A stretch of 64,000 nt of DNA, from the NCBI GenBank assembly GCA_003513495.1, contig DOPM01000019.1:101134-165133 (forward strand), read 5' to 3'. This stretch comes from Desulfosporosinus sp. GTDB lineage: Bacteria; Bacillota; Desulfitobacteriia; Desulfitobacteriales; Desulfitobacteriaceae. Below the pieces are notes generated by a model that did not search any database, was not told where the DNA came from, and saw nothing but the letters and a program-made list of their open reading frames with translations. Position numbers and translations under genes: made by a program. Below are positions 27,720 through 35,652 of the stretch, piece by piece. Numbering within the stretch: the stretch's first letter is position 1; every line of letters starts with the position of its first letter.

Positions 27720-28709
27720 TTATTCATTGACGAGTTTCTTAAACTCTCCAGTCAATAAGGGAACTACTTCGAATAAGTCTCCAACAATACCATAATCAGC
27801 AACATTGAAGATGTTAGCTTCAGGGTCTTTGTTTACAGCTACAATGAATTTTGAGGACCCCATACCAGCTAAGTGTTGGATTGCTCCAGAAATTCCGCAA
27901 GCAATATAGAGGGTAGGAGCAACAGTTTTACCTGTTTGTCCAACTTGGAACTTGTGCTCCTTCCAACCTGAGTCTACAGCAGCACGGGATGCTCCAACAG
28001 CAGCACCGATTACATCTGCCAATTCTTCAAGGATAACATAGTTTTCAGGACCTTTCATACCACGTCCACCAGAGACAATGATATTTGCTTCTGTAAGTTC
28101 TGGACGTTTGGAAGCAGCAACGGCAACTTCCTTCAGGATGGCAATTAGGTCAGAAGGATCAATCTCTGCAGCTTCTTTGACCACTTCAGCCTGACGTGCA
28201 GCGTCTGGAGCAGCTACAGGGAACGTGTTGGGGCGAATCGTAGCCATAATTGGGCGAACATTTGATGTAAGGTGCGCAAATGCTTTACCTGCGTAAATAG
28301 GACGTTTGAAGTTCAGGAAGTTACTGGGGTCAATTTCCATACCTGTGCAGTCGGAAGCTAAGCCAACGCCAAGTCGTTGAGCTAAACGTGGAGCAAGGTC
28401 CTTACCAACAGCGGTATTTCCAAGTAAAACAGCCTGAGGCTCTTCTTTACGAATGAGTTTATTTAGGACAGAAGTATAGGCTCCTGTTGTATATTCAGCT
28501 AGCTTAGCGTCATCAACAAGTATAACTTTATCTGCTCCGCATTCGGTGGCAGCTTGAGCTAATCCATCAATACCCTGACCGAGAACAACAGCTACCAAAG
28601 GTTCTCCTGTCTCATCTGCAATTTTTCGGCCTTGGCTGAGAAGTTCTAATGAAACTTTACGAATTTGCAAGTTGCGTTGTTCGACAATTACCCAAATCCC
28701 TTTAGCCAT
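27720..28709 (-). CDS. etfA: Electron transfer flavoprotein alpha subunit EtfA
   Basis: 329 residues. The C-terminal FAD-binding domain carries SGGRGMKGPENY, VGASRAAVDSGW, QVGQTGKTVAPTLYIACGISGAIQHLAGM and VNKDPEANIFNVADYGIVGDL, all diagnostic of EtfA. No ferredoxin domain is fused, unlike the second EtfA at 55430-56761. Forms a heterodimer with EtfB encoded upstream. ATG 28709 follows AAAAGGAGG. Confidence 0.96.
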   Translation of the reverse strand: MAKGIWVIVEQRNLQIRKVSLELLSQGRKIADETGEPLVAVVLGQGIDGLAQAATECGADKVILVDDAKLAEYTTGAYTSVLNKLIRKEEPQAVLLGNTAVGKDLAPRLAQRLGVGLASDCTGMEIDPSNFLNFKRPIYAGKAFAHLTSNVRPIMATIRPNTFPVAAPDAARQAEVVKEAAEIDPSDLIAILKEVAVAASKRPELTEANIIVSGGRGMKGPENYVILEELADVIGAAVGASRAAVDSGWKEHKFQVGQTGKTVAPTLYIACGISGAIQHLAGMGSSKFIVAVNKDPEANIFNVADYGIVGDLFEVVPLLTGEFKKLVNE

Positions 28710-28724
28710 GTTTAATTCCTCCTT

Positions 28725-29498
28725 TTACAGAACCTTTGCTTCTTCACGCAAGAGTTTTGCTAATTCACTTGCAGCTTGTGCTGCATCACCAGGAATCACT
28801 CGTCCCGCCTTACGAGGAGTAGGTAAACTAAATTCATTTACCGTCATTTTTGGGGCAAGATCTCCGGCACTTAATCCAAGATCAGCAACAGTTAAGGTTT
28901 TTAATGGTTTCTTCTTAGCTTTCATGATACCAGCAACAGATGGATAGCGAGGCTCATTCAGCCCTTTTTGGGCGGTGATAACGGCTGGAAGGCTAACTTC
29001 AATTAACTCTGTTCCACCATCGATTTCGCGAGTTACAGTTGCTTGTGTTCCAGCAATTTCGAGCTTAAGTACACTGCTGACCGAAGGAACATTTAATGCC
29101 TCTGCTAAACGAACAGCAATTTGACTTGCACCATCATCAATGGCAATACGACCGGCTAAGATTATGTCATAAGGGATTTGAGCAACTGCTTTAGCTAGAA
29201 TTGCAGCTCTGCCACACTCGTCCGTATTGTCAACTTCTGGATCATTGACCAATACACCTTTGTCTATCCCCATTGCCAATGCAGTGCGGACAGCTTCTTG
29301 GGCACGTGGACCTCCCATAGCTACTACGGTTACTTCACCGCCAAATTTTTCCTTAAGCCTGATTCCTTCTTCAATGGCAAATTCATCATAAGGGTTGATA
29401 ATTAAATTAACCCCATTGGCATCGATTTTACCGTTACCATCTAGTACGATTTTTGCCTCAGTATCAAATGTTTGTTTGATGAAAACGACAATATTCAC
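28725..29498 (-). CDS. etfB: Electron transfer flavoprotein beta subunit EtfB
   Basis: 257 residues with typical EtfB features: NIVVFIKQTFDTEAKI, NPYDEFAIEEGIRLKE, VVAMGGP, DIILAGRIAIDDGASQIAVRLAEAL and EIDGGTELIEVSLPAVITAQKGLNEPRYPSV. Start GTG 29498 with AAGGGGGAAACAGT upstream. First gene of the etfB-etfA-EMO operon. Confidence 0.96.
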   Translation of the reverse strand: MNIVVFIKQTFDTEAKIVLDGNGKIDANGVNLIINPYDEFAIEEGIRLKEKFGGEVTVVAMGGPRAQEAVRTALAMGIDKGVLVNDPEVDNTDECGRAAILAKAVAQIPYDIILAGRIAIDDGASQIAVRLAEALNVPSVSSVLKLEIAGTQATVTREIDGGTELIEVSLPAVITAQKGLNEPRYPSVAGIMKAKKKPLKTLTVADLGLSAGDLAPKMTVNEFSLPTPRKAGRVIPGDAAQAASELAKLLREEAKVL

Positions 29499-29540
29499 AC
29501 TGTTTCCCCCTTACTGCAACAAAATAAATACTTAAGATTA

Positions 29541-29631
29541 CGACTCTGGTTCATTAAGTCTCACTGGTACCATTGATAGACGAGGTGACGAGCCTCCACT
29601 CAAAACAACTTCGTCTCTGACTCATAAAGTC
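29541..29631 (-). repeat. Two 20-bp related direct repeats in the leader of etfB
   Basis: Reading the minus strand, GACTTTATGAGTCAGAGACG (29631-29612) and GACTTAATGAACCAGAGTCG (29560-29541) agree at 16 of 20 positions and are 71 bp apart, ending 42 bp before the etfB start. Short stems flank them. They may be regulator sites or structured leader. No known riboswitch pattern is recognised. Confidence 0.4.
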
Positions 29632-30109
29632 CTCTTCCAATAGGTCCCTAAAACGTCTGTCTTTTTTTTCATAACACCCCCCATAAATGCGTGAGAAGGA
29701 ATTTATTTTCCAACACAAGTATTGTAGACCCTGACTAGACACAGGCTAAGCAGAGTTCCCGGCAAAATCCTTGGATGAACGCATAAATAAGATTTCTTTC
29801 ACATATTTAATCGAATGGGTCATTCAAGATTAAAACATTGACCTAGTGAACGTAATAAAATGCACAAGCTATTATATTGTTGCTTCTCACAAACTAAGAC
29901 TAGCATTGAGTGCTCAATAAGTCAATATGGCCACAATTAATAAATCATATAGTACATTGATTCTACTAATGATTTACAAACCAAATTTTGGTCAACTTTT
30001 ACCTAACCATTATTAATCTTGTTTTCTGTATATTCGACTAAAATCAGACAAATCCTTCTTTTCAGCCAATTACATTTGTGATTGAAACATTATCAATAAT
30101 TATAAAGAA
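29632..30109. other. AT-rich intergenic region, nothing recognised
   Basis: About 480 bp between the etfB leader and the terminator of the 41-aa gene. Long A/T runs, no ORF with a ribosome site, no clear RNA motif. The etf promoter is presumably here but I cannot place it with confidence. Confidence 0.4.
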
Positions 30110-30139
30110 CAAAAAAGGAGTGGCTTCTCAGCTCACTCC
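30110..30139 (-). terminator. Rho-independent terminator after a 41-aa ORF
   Basis: GGAGTG/CACTCC stem with additional inner pairing (30117-30122 with 30134-30139) followed by UUUUUUG on the minus strand. It lies 15 bp past the stop of the short gene upstream. Confidence 0.75.
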
Positions 30140-30153
30140 ATTTTAATAAGGTA

Positions 30154-30279
30154 TTAGTAGGTTTTATGTGGTAATGTGTTTTGAATATTACGCTCTTTAT
30201 GCGTGTCAAACTCTTGATAATGTGGATCTCTTACAGTTACTGGAGATTTAGGACGTGATACTTTCTTGTGAGCACCCAT
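30154..30279 (-). CDS. Small basic protein of 41 residues, unknown
   Basis: Begins MGAHKKVSRPKSPVTVRDPH and ends QNTLPHKTY. It has GGGAGGG ten bases before ATG 30279 and a good terminator after the stop, so it looks expressed. Rich in Lys, Arg and His with no hydrophobic segment; a nucleic-acid- or ribosome-associated role is possible but not shown. No family recognised. Confidence 0.65.
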   Translation of the reverse strand: MGAHKKVSRPKSPVTVRDPHYQEFDTHKERNIQNTLPHKTY

Positions 30280-30458
30280 TTATGTGACCCTCCCTTTTCC
30301 TACTAAGCGAATCCTAAAGTTATTTTTCCCTTAGCAGACATTGATATGCTGGTTTTTAATGTTAAATAAATGTCATTCAAATTTAAGATCATATTCAATT
30401 GGCGTGCTATAATAAACATAGAAGTGAACATCAAGTTCAAATAGTCTGGAGGAATAGA

Positions 30459-31175
30459 ATGCTAAATGAGCAACACCTGCGAGAGGTTTTATCCACAAAA
30501 CTATTCTCAGGCAAAATGACGCCTGAATTTGTAGACTTCTGCCTATCACATGGAAGACTTCGTCACTATGCACCCAAACAATACCTTTATTTCTCTGGGG
30601 ATGAGGCAACAACGGTTTATTTCCTTATCTCGGGAAGAATTCGACTATACTTAATGGGTGAATTCACTGAGAAGATAATCCGCGTACTGAAGCCCCCAGT
30701 TTTTTTTCCGGAAATAATTCTCGACGGAAAACCCTATCCACATGCTGCTCTTTGCATTGAGGATACGGAGGTTTTAGCTTTAGACCAGCAAATCTTTATG
30801 CGATTTATGGAAAGCAATCCATCCTTACTGTGGATTTTTTACCGTGAACTTGCCCTGGATTTACGCCGCTCCTACCGACAAATAAAAAATCTATCGCTGG
30901 GAGATGCTCGTCTACGTTTAGGAGCTAAACTTTTTGCTTTAGCGCATGTACATGGGATAAAGACACAAAATGGTGTATTGATTACTATTCCCCTATCCGC
31001 TACGGAACTTGCAGGAATGTGCAGTCTTGCTCGAGAGTCAGTGAGCCGAATTTTAACCGAATTAAAGGACATAAAATTAATTGAGATTAAAAAGAAGAAG
31101 ATTACAGTTCTAAACACTGATGAATTAAGTTCATGGATTCGCGAACGAGCAGCCCGCTCTCGCTCTCTAAACTGA
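30459..31175 (+). CDS. Crp/Fnr family transcriptional regulator
   Basis: 238 residues from ATG 30459 (TGGAGGAATAGA upstream); the frame extends upstream to 30399 without a ribosome site. A cyclic-nucleotide-binding-type beta barrel (YLYFSGDEATTVYFLISGRIRLYLMG) leads into a dimer helix and a winged helix-turn-helix (LSATELAGMCSLARESVSRILTELKDIKLIEIKKKK). There is no N-terminal cysteine cluster, so it is not a classical oxygen-sensing FNR; it may bind a small ligand or haem. Clostridia use such proteins to control respiratory enzymes (CprK is one example). It converges on the ferredoxin-type gene next to it, with a 9-bp overlap. Confidence 0.92.
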   Translation: MLNEQHLREVLSTKLFSGKMTPEFVDFCLSHGRLRHYAPKQYLYFSGDEATTVYFLISGRIRLYLMGEFTEKIIRVLKPPVFFPEIILDGKPYPHAALCIEDTEVLALDQQIFMRFMESNPSLLWIFYRELALDLRRSYRQIKNLSLGDARLRLGAKLFALAHVHGIKTQNGVLITIPLSATELAGMCSLARESVSRILTELKDIKLIEIKKKKITVLNTDELSSWIRERAARSRSLN

Positions 31176-31766
31176 AATAGTTTTGCGTTCAAGAAAGTGT
31201 GTTAGTCTCTCTTGTGCCTCACTATTTTCCATATAGTCGAGGATGGTTTTATAAACCCATTGGACCACTTCATCAATCGTTGAAACTTTTCCGATGAATG
31301 TTGCAAATCGTGGATGTCGCCCTACTCGTCCGCCAAGTCGTAAGATCCATCCACTTTCTCCTCTTGTCAACGTCCCTGAAGGGCAAACCCTTTGACAGTT
31401 TCCACAGGAAAGACATCGATCCTTGTCAATACTTATACCCTTCGGTTGCAATGAAATAGCTCCTTCTAAGCAAGAACGGACACAGACTTCACATTGTAAA
31501 CATGGAGCATCGGTAATTAAAGGGTTTACATATCCAGAAATACTAAAGTCTTTAATATCCGGTTGGGAGCAACCATTGGGACAGCCCGCCAAGCCAATCT
31601 TTGGGAGATGGTGATGTAAAATGGGATGAAACTTCTGTTCAAGAGTTTCATTTATCTTTAAATCAACAAGTTTGGATCTCAATGCTTCAAGAAGGCCGTT
31701 CCATTCGCAAGCAGATTTCGAGCAATTCGACCGACAGTGTTCGATTTGAAAGCCAATTTGGTTCAA
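31167..31766 (-). CDS. Small ferredoxin / sulfite-reductase-like (sirohaem 4Fe-4S region) protein
   Basis: 199 residues. A cysteine group C11-x3-C15-x4-C20 near the N-terminus and GLAGCPNGCSQPD (C-x3-C) in the middle resemble the sirohaem-[4Fe-4S] region of sulfite/nitrite reductases; two ferredoxin motifs follow (CLQCEVCVRSCLEG; CLSCGNCQRVCPSG). Dissimilatory and AsrC-type reductases place a ferredoxin at this point but are much longer, so this is a half-size relative, not a full enzyme. The first cysteine spacing is not the standard C-x5-C. Start TTG 31766 with GGGGGA upstream. A CRP-like site lies about 90 bp upstream. Confidence 0.75.
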   Translation of the reverse strand: MNQIGFQIEHCRSNCSKSACEWNGLLEALRSKLVDLKINETLEQKFHPILHHHLPKIGLAGCPNGCSQPDIKDFSISGYVNPLITDAPCLQCEVCVRSCLEGAISLQPKGISIDKDRCLSCGNCQRVCPSGTLTRGESGWILRLGGRVGRHPRFATFIGKVSTIDEVVQWVYKTILDYMENSEAQERLTHFLERKTISV

Positions 31767-31826
31767 TTTAATTCCCCCATAGATTTTCAGAATTATGAAT
31801 GAGGACTTACTTTATCTTTCTGAGTT

Positions 31827-31869
31827 AGTGTAGCAAATATACTAAACGATTGATGTGTTTTTGATCACA
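31827..31869 (-). promoter_or_regulatory. CRP/FNR-type operator and promoter for the 199-aa Fe-S protein gene
   Basis: TGTGT-TTTTGA-TCACA (31854-31869) matches the CRP half-site pair TGTGA-N6-TCACA with one mismatch. A TACACT -10 hexamer lies at 31832-31827 on the minus strand, which would put the operator centre at about -41.5, the class II activator position. The adjacent Crp/Fnr gene is the obvious candidate regulator. Binding is inferred. Confidence 0.55.
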
Positions 31870-31884
31870 CTGTGAATTTATGGC

Positions 31885-31930
31885 TAAAAAACAAATCACT
31901 AAGGTCAAACAATTAACCTTAGTGATTTGT
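31885..31930. terminator. Rho-independent terminator after phoU
   Basis: ACAAATCACTAAGGT (31891-31905) pairs perfectly with ACCTTAGTGATTTGT (31916-31930). U-runs flank it on both strands (TTTTTT on each), so it is bidirectional. It lies 53 bp past the phoU stop and closes the pst operon. Confidence 0.88.
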
Positions 31931-31983
31931 TTTTTTCATAAATATATAGAGCTTCTAACTGGCATAGTAAATACTGTTTGTTA

Positions 31984-32643
31984 TTACTCGTTCAAATCCA
32001 TTCTTTTACCGTTACAAATATAGACGATTTCCTCAGCAATATTTGTACAGTAGTCTCCTAGTCGTTCTAAAAAGCGACTAGCAAAGAGTAGGTAATTAGC
32101 TTGGGTCACTTTATTAGGGTCTTCCATCATGATAGACCTAAGTTCTCCAAAGACACCCGAGTAAATTTTGTCTATCTGATCATCAATCAATGACATTTCT
32201 GAGGCAGCACCGCAATCTTCATCTACATATGCTTTTAGTCCAATATCTATCATTTCTTGAACCAATGCACTCATACGAGGAATGTCAACGATGGGCTTAA
32301 TAAACTCTTCTTCCCCTATTCTGATAGTTACCTTTGCGAGATCAACTGATAAGTCACCCATTCTCTCTAGGTAGATGGAAATTTTAAAGCCAGCCACAAG
32401 CTTACGTAAATCTCGAGCAAAAGGTTGCTGAGTTGCTATAAGAAGAATACATTTTTCTTCAATAATTGCTTGCAGATCATTGAGTGCAATATCCTTAACT
32501 ACGATAGCGTTGGCTAGTTCAAGGTCCTGGTTAATCAAAGAACGTACGGCATCGGTTATTTGTTCGTTCACCATATTTCCTAAGTTAAGGATGTTTGTTC
32601 GGAGTTCCTCTAATTCATGATCGAATTTCTGACGAGTTGGCAT
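31984..32643 (-). CDS. phoU: Phosphate transport regulator PhoU
   Basis: 219 residues from ATG 32643 with GAGGAGGGCGACAGAA upstream; the open frame to 32745 lacks a ribosome site. PhoU links the Pst transporter to the phosphate sensor kinase and damps phosphate uptake. Two PhoU helical repeats are visible, including LRTNILNLGNMVNEQI, IATQQPFARDLRKLVAGFKISIYLERMGDL and the second-repeat LLFASRFLERLGDYCTNIAEEIVYI with the metal-binding E-x-x-x-D pattern. Last gene of pstCAB-phoU. Confidence 0.96.
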   Translation of the reverse strand: MPTRQKFDHELEELRTNILNLGNMVNEQITDAVRSLINQDLELANAIVVKDIALNDLQAIIEEKCILLIATQQPFARDLRKLVAGFKISIYLERMGDLSVDLAKVTIRIGEEEFIKPIVDIPRMSALVQEMIDIGLKAYVDEDCGAASEMSLIDDQIDKIYSGVFGELRSIMMEDPNKVTQANYLLFASRFLERLGDYCTNIAEEIVYICNGKRMDLNE

Positions 32644-32751
32644 TTCTGTCGCCCTCCTCTCTTTAAATGGTTTAATTATAAGCGTCATTCCTATAAAAAT
32701 ATAGAGGCAAGTAAGATTTTCAAAATCAGTGATATAAATAAACAAAAAGTA

Positions 32752-33504
32752 TTAACCGAACCGACCGGATATATAGTCCTCGGTTTTTTTCTTAGCTGGG
32801 CGAGTGAAGAGGATACTTGTTACATCTTCTTCGATTAAGTCTCCACTTAAGAAAAAAGCAGTTCGGTCAGAAACCCGAGACGCTTGATGCATATTATGCG
32901 TAACAATCATGATTGAATATTTATCTTTCAATTCTGCTATCAATTCCTCAATTTTCATGGTAGAAATGGGATCTAGCGCTGATGTCGGTTCATCCATCAA
33001 TAAAATTTCTGGACCTACTGCTAGTAGGCGTGCTATACAGAGACGTTGTTGCTGACCACCTGAAAGGCCTAGTGCTGATTCATGCAGGCGGTCTTTGACT
33101 TCATTCCACAAAGCGGCATCTTTTAAACTGGTTTCTACGATCTCATTCAATCGTTTCTTATCGGATTCCCCATGAATTCGTGGACCGTAAGCGATATTTT
33201 CAAACACTGACTTGGGAAATGGGTTCGGATTTTGAAAGACCATTCCGACCTTTTTCCTAAGTAACACAACATCGGTACCAGGAGCATATATGTCCTGCCC
33301 GTCAATCGTTATTTTACCTGAAATCTTAACACTTGGTGTTAAATCTTGCATCCGGTTAAGAGTTCGCAAGAACGTAGACTTGCCACAGCCCGAGGGACCG
33401 ATTAAGGCAGTCACACTTTTCTCCTTCATTGTTAAACATATCTTATTTAAAGCCTGCTGATCACCGTAAAAGAGGTCCAGTTTATCAACTACGATCTTGT
33501 CCAT
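32752..33504 (-). CDS. pstB: Phosphate ABC transporter ATP-binding protein PstB
   Basis: 250 residues from ATG 33504 (GAGGAGAATTAAC upstream). Walker A GPSGCGKST, Q-loop FQNPNPFPKS, signature LSGGQQQRLCIARLL, Walker B ILLMDEPTSALDP and H-loop VTHNMHQA are all present, and the PstB-specific FPKSVFENIAYGPRIHG segment is clear. Powers phosphate import through PstCA. 27 bp after pstA. Confidence 0.97.
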   Translation of the reverse strand: MDKIVVDKLDLFYGDQQALNKICLTMKEKSVTALIGPSGCGKSTFLRTLNRMQDLTPSVKISGKITIDGQDIYAPGTDVVLLRKKVGMVFQNPNPFPKSVFENIAYGPRIHGESDKKRLNEIVETSLKDAALWNEVKDRLHESALGLSGGQQQRLCIARLLAVGPEILLMDEPTSALDPISTMKIEELIAELKDKYSIMIVTHNMHQASRVSDRTAFFLSGDLIEEDVTSILFTRPAKKKTEDYISGRFG

Positions 33505-33531
33505 GTTAATTCTCCTCATCCACTTCTAGTA

Positions 33532-34377
33532 CTATGCCTTATTTTTTCCTTGATGCCGATGTTGCAGCCAACGACTAGGTATTGTCAAACATATATTAAA
33601 TACAATTACCATGATGATTAGTAAAGCGGCTGTCCCATCAGCAATTTGATCAGCATTGGTTCCTGGCAGCGGATTCGACTTAACGGCAAATAAATGGACC
33701 GCCAAGGTCTCTCCGGCTGCCAGAGGATTTACGTCAAAGGGTATTCGAGATACATTCATCCCCGCCGTAAAGATCAAAATGGCTGTTTCTCCTAAGGCGC
33801 GCCCAGCAACGAGGGTTATTCCAGTTATAAGTCCAGGCAGCGCAGTAGGTAGAATGACTTTTCGCAAGGTTTGCCACATAGTAGCGCCTAAAGCTAAACT
33901 AGCCTCTCGATAACTTCTAGGCACTGCAAGCAAGGATTCTTCCGTAACACGCACTAAAATCGGCAAATTCAGTAAGGCTAGAGTGGCTGCTCCTCCTAAG
34001 ATAGTGAATCCTAGGCCCAACATGTTCACAAACAGTATCATGCCGAAGAGACCAAATACTATAGAGGGAACGCTTGCTAAACTTTCTGTGCTTAAGCGAA
34101 TTAGATCCGTAAGTTTGTTTTTAGGAGCATATTCAGCCATATAGATCCCCGCACCTAAGCCGACAGGCAGAGAAAACACTAAGGAAAGGAATAATATATA
34201 AAAAGAATTGAATAGTTGACCTCTTACACCATCAGGACCATTAAAGAACTCAACCGTTAGATGGGGTAGACCTCTACCTAGAATTAAAACTAAAAATGCA
34301 ACAAGTAACATGACAATGGCTGAGGCTCCTACCCAAAGTAAAGCACTGGCTAAACGATCTGATTGATGAGCTTTCAA
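33532..34377 (-). CDS. pstA: Phosphate ABC transporter permease PstA
   Basis: 281 residues, six predicted membrane helices, with the permease coupling motif YREASLALGATMWQTLRKVILPTALPGLITG. Its start overlaps the pstC stop by four bases (ATGA), indicating coupled translation. Forms the phosphate channel with PstC. Confidence 0.96.
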   Translation of the reverse strand: MKAHQSDRLASALLWVGASAIVMLLVAFLVLILGRGLPHLTVEFFNGPDGVRGQLFNSFYILFLSLVFSLPVGLGAGIYMAEYAPKNKLTDLIRLSTESLASVPSIVFGLFGMILFVNMLGLGFTILGGAATLALLNLPILVRVTEESLLAVPRSYREASLALGATMWQTLRKVILPTALPGLITGITLVAGRALGETAILIFTAGMNVSRIPFDVNPLAAGETLAVHLFAVKSNPLPGTNADQIADGTAALLIIMVIVFNICLTIPSRWLQHRHQGKNKA

Positions 34378-35255
34378 CGTGCTGCCCCCTTTCGTGAGGC
34401 TGTTCGAACAAGAATTATCATGATAAGGGCAATGATCAAAAGAATAAATGCCATCATAAATAAGGCATTATTCCAAGTTGATCCAAAGGGAGTGTTGCCC
34501 ATTTCCATAACAATATTACTGGTCAACGTGGATGTAGGGCTGCCTAATGAATCAGGGAAGCGTGGAGAATTTCCAATAACCATCTGTACTGCCATTGTTT
34601 CTCCTATGGCCCTAGCCATTGCTAAAATGATTGCTGTTAATATTCCAGGAGATGCTGCTGGTACCAAGACCCTGCGAATTGTCTGCCAGCGAGTTGCTCC
34701 TAAGGCTAGTGAAGCTTCTTTATAGGTTCTCGGCAAAGAGCGTAAAGCATCTTCCGAAAGACTTATCACCGTTGGTAAAATCATAATAGCTAATACAATC
34801 CCTGCTGCTAACATGCCGTACCCGGTTGGGGAGTCGGTAATCTTTCCTGTAAAACTTACGATGACTGTAATCCCAACGTAACCGTAAACCACCGATGGAA
34901 TCCCAGCAAATAGATCAGTTGCCGGGCGCATAATAGAGCGTACCCACGGAGGAGCAATCTCTGCTAAAAATACAGCTCCTGCTAGTCCTAGTGGGCCTCC
35001 AAGTAGTATTGCAATTATAGTCGTCCCAATGGATCCAGCAATGAACGTGAGGGCTCCGAATTTACCATTATCAGGACTCCATTTGCTACTCGTAAAAAAC
35101 TCAAGGATGCTGGCCTCTTTAAACGTGGATAAGCCCTGCATACCAACGAACCAAATAATACATAAGATAATTAGTGAAACTAAAATCGCGCTGCTGATAA
35201 ACAAGTATCGTGCTAAACGATCATTAAGATAAACCCAGGACTTACGGTTCGTCAA
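34374..35255 (-). CDS. pstC: Phosphate ABC transporter permease PstC
   Basis: 293 residues from TTG 35255; GGAGGTG lies just upstream, whereas the longer frame (ATG 35285) would contain that site. Membrane helices and the coupling motif YKEASLALGATRWQTIRRVLVPAASPGILTA identify it. A Pho box and -10 lie about 90-145 bp upstream, so pstCAB-phoU can be transcribed independently of pstS. Confidence 0.95.
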   Translation of the reverse strand: MTNRKSWVYLNDRLARYLFISSAILVSLIILCIIWFVGMQGLSTFKEASILEFFTSSKWSPDNGKFGALTFIAGSIGTTIIAILLGGPLGLAGAVFLAEIAPPWVRSIMRPATDLFAGIPSVVYGYVGITVIVSFTGKITDSPTGYGMLAAGIVLAIMILPTVISLSEDALRSLPRTYKEASLALGATRWQTIRRVLVPAASPGILTAIILAMARAIGETMAVQMVIGNSPRFPDSLGSPTSTLTSNIVMEMGNTPFGSTWNNALFMMAFILLIIALIMIILVRTASRKGAAR

Positions 35256-35341
35256 CCTTTTACACCTCCAGCCTTTACTAATCATTTATTCAAACTGCTA
35301 AATAACAACAAACTTCACTATTAAATTATTCAGCACGATTT

Positions 35342-35401
35342 ATTCTAGCTTATTTGTGTAAACTGTCGATTAAGGTAGTGTAAAGTTTAGGTTAAGTTTG
35401 C
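35342..35401 (-). promoter_or_regulatory. Pho box and -10 of the pstCAB-phoU promoter
   Basis: Plus-strand reading shows four 11-bp units beginning GTAAAC (35358), ATTAAG (35369), GTAAAG (35380) and GTTAAG (35391). The minus-strand -10 is TAGAAT (35347-35342), with exactly 10 bp between it and the box. Layout is identical to the other four boxes in the cluster. Confidence 0.78.
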
Positions 35402-35435
35402 TATAGACTTTAAATAATTATTTAATCCTACTCGT

Positions 35436-35471
35436 AGAGATAGGAGCAAGGGAAACCTTGCTCCTATCTCT
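35436..35471 (-). terminator. Hairpin between pstS and pstC
   Basis: A perfect 16-bp inverted repeat (35436-35451 with 35456-35471; loop GAAA on the plus strand, TTTC on the minus). No U-run follows on the minus strand. Such hairpins after binding-protein genes usually protect the upstream mRNA or limit readthrough into the permease genes. Confidence 0.65.
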
Positions 35472-35535
35472 GTCGTTTATCCATCGTTTCAGAATTCCCA
35501 TACGTTACCCGTGTTACTAAACGAAAGATTATTAT

Positions 35536-35595
35536 GTCATCCTTGCGTTAGCGAAGGATCTCGAATCTTTCAGTCGTCCCTCCTTCAGGATGGCA
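35536..35595. repeat. Dispersed palindromic repeat, full copy
   Basis: Arms GTCATCCTTGCGTTAGCGAA... (35536-35560) and the inverted GAATCTTTCAGTCGTCCCTC... (35563-35595), as at 12434-12492 but in the opposite orientation. It sits in the pstS-pstC gap. Confidence 0.7.
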
Positions 35596-35652
35596 TAGCG
35601 CTTGAGTTGCTTTTGTAGCAATAAAGTATGTGGCCACCTGCTAAAGTCACGA

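Noticed and set aside
29530..29660. Possible T-box or riboswitch before etfB (TGGTACC core seen)
   Set aside because: The TGGTACC core lacks the flanking T-box sequence and no terminator/antiterminator pair is visible; a flavoprotein operon is an unlikely T-box target.
29554..29742. 62-aa minus-strand ORF upstream of etfB
   Set aside because: Overlaps the leader repeats, lacks a ribosome site and has an unusual amino acid mix for a soluble protein.
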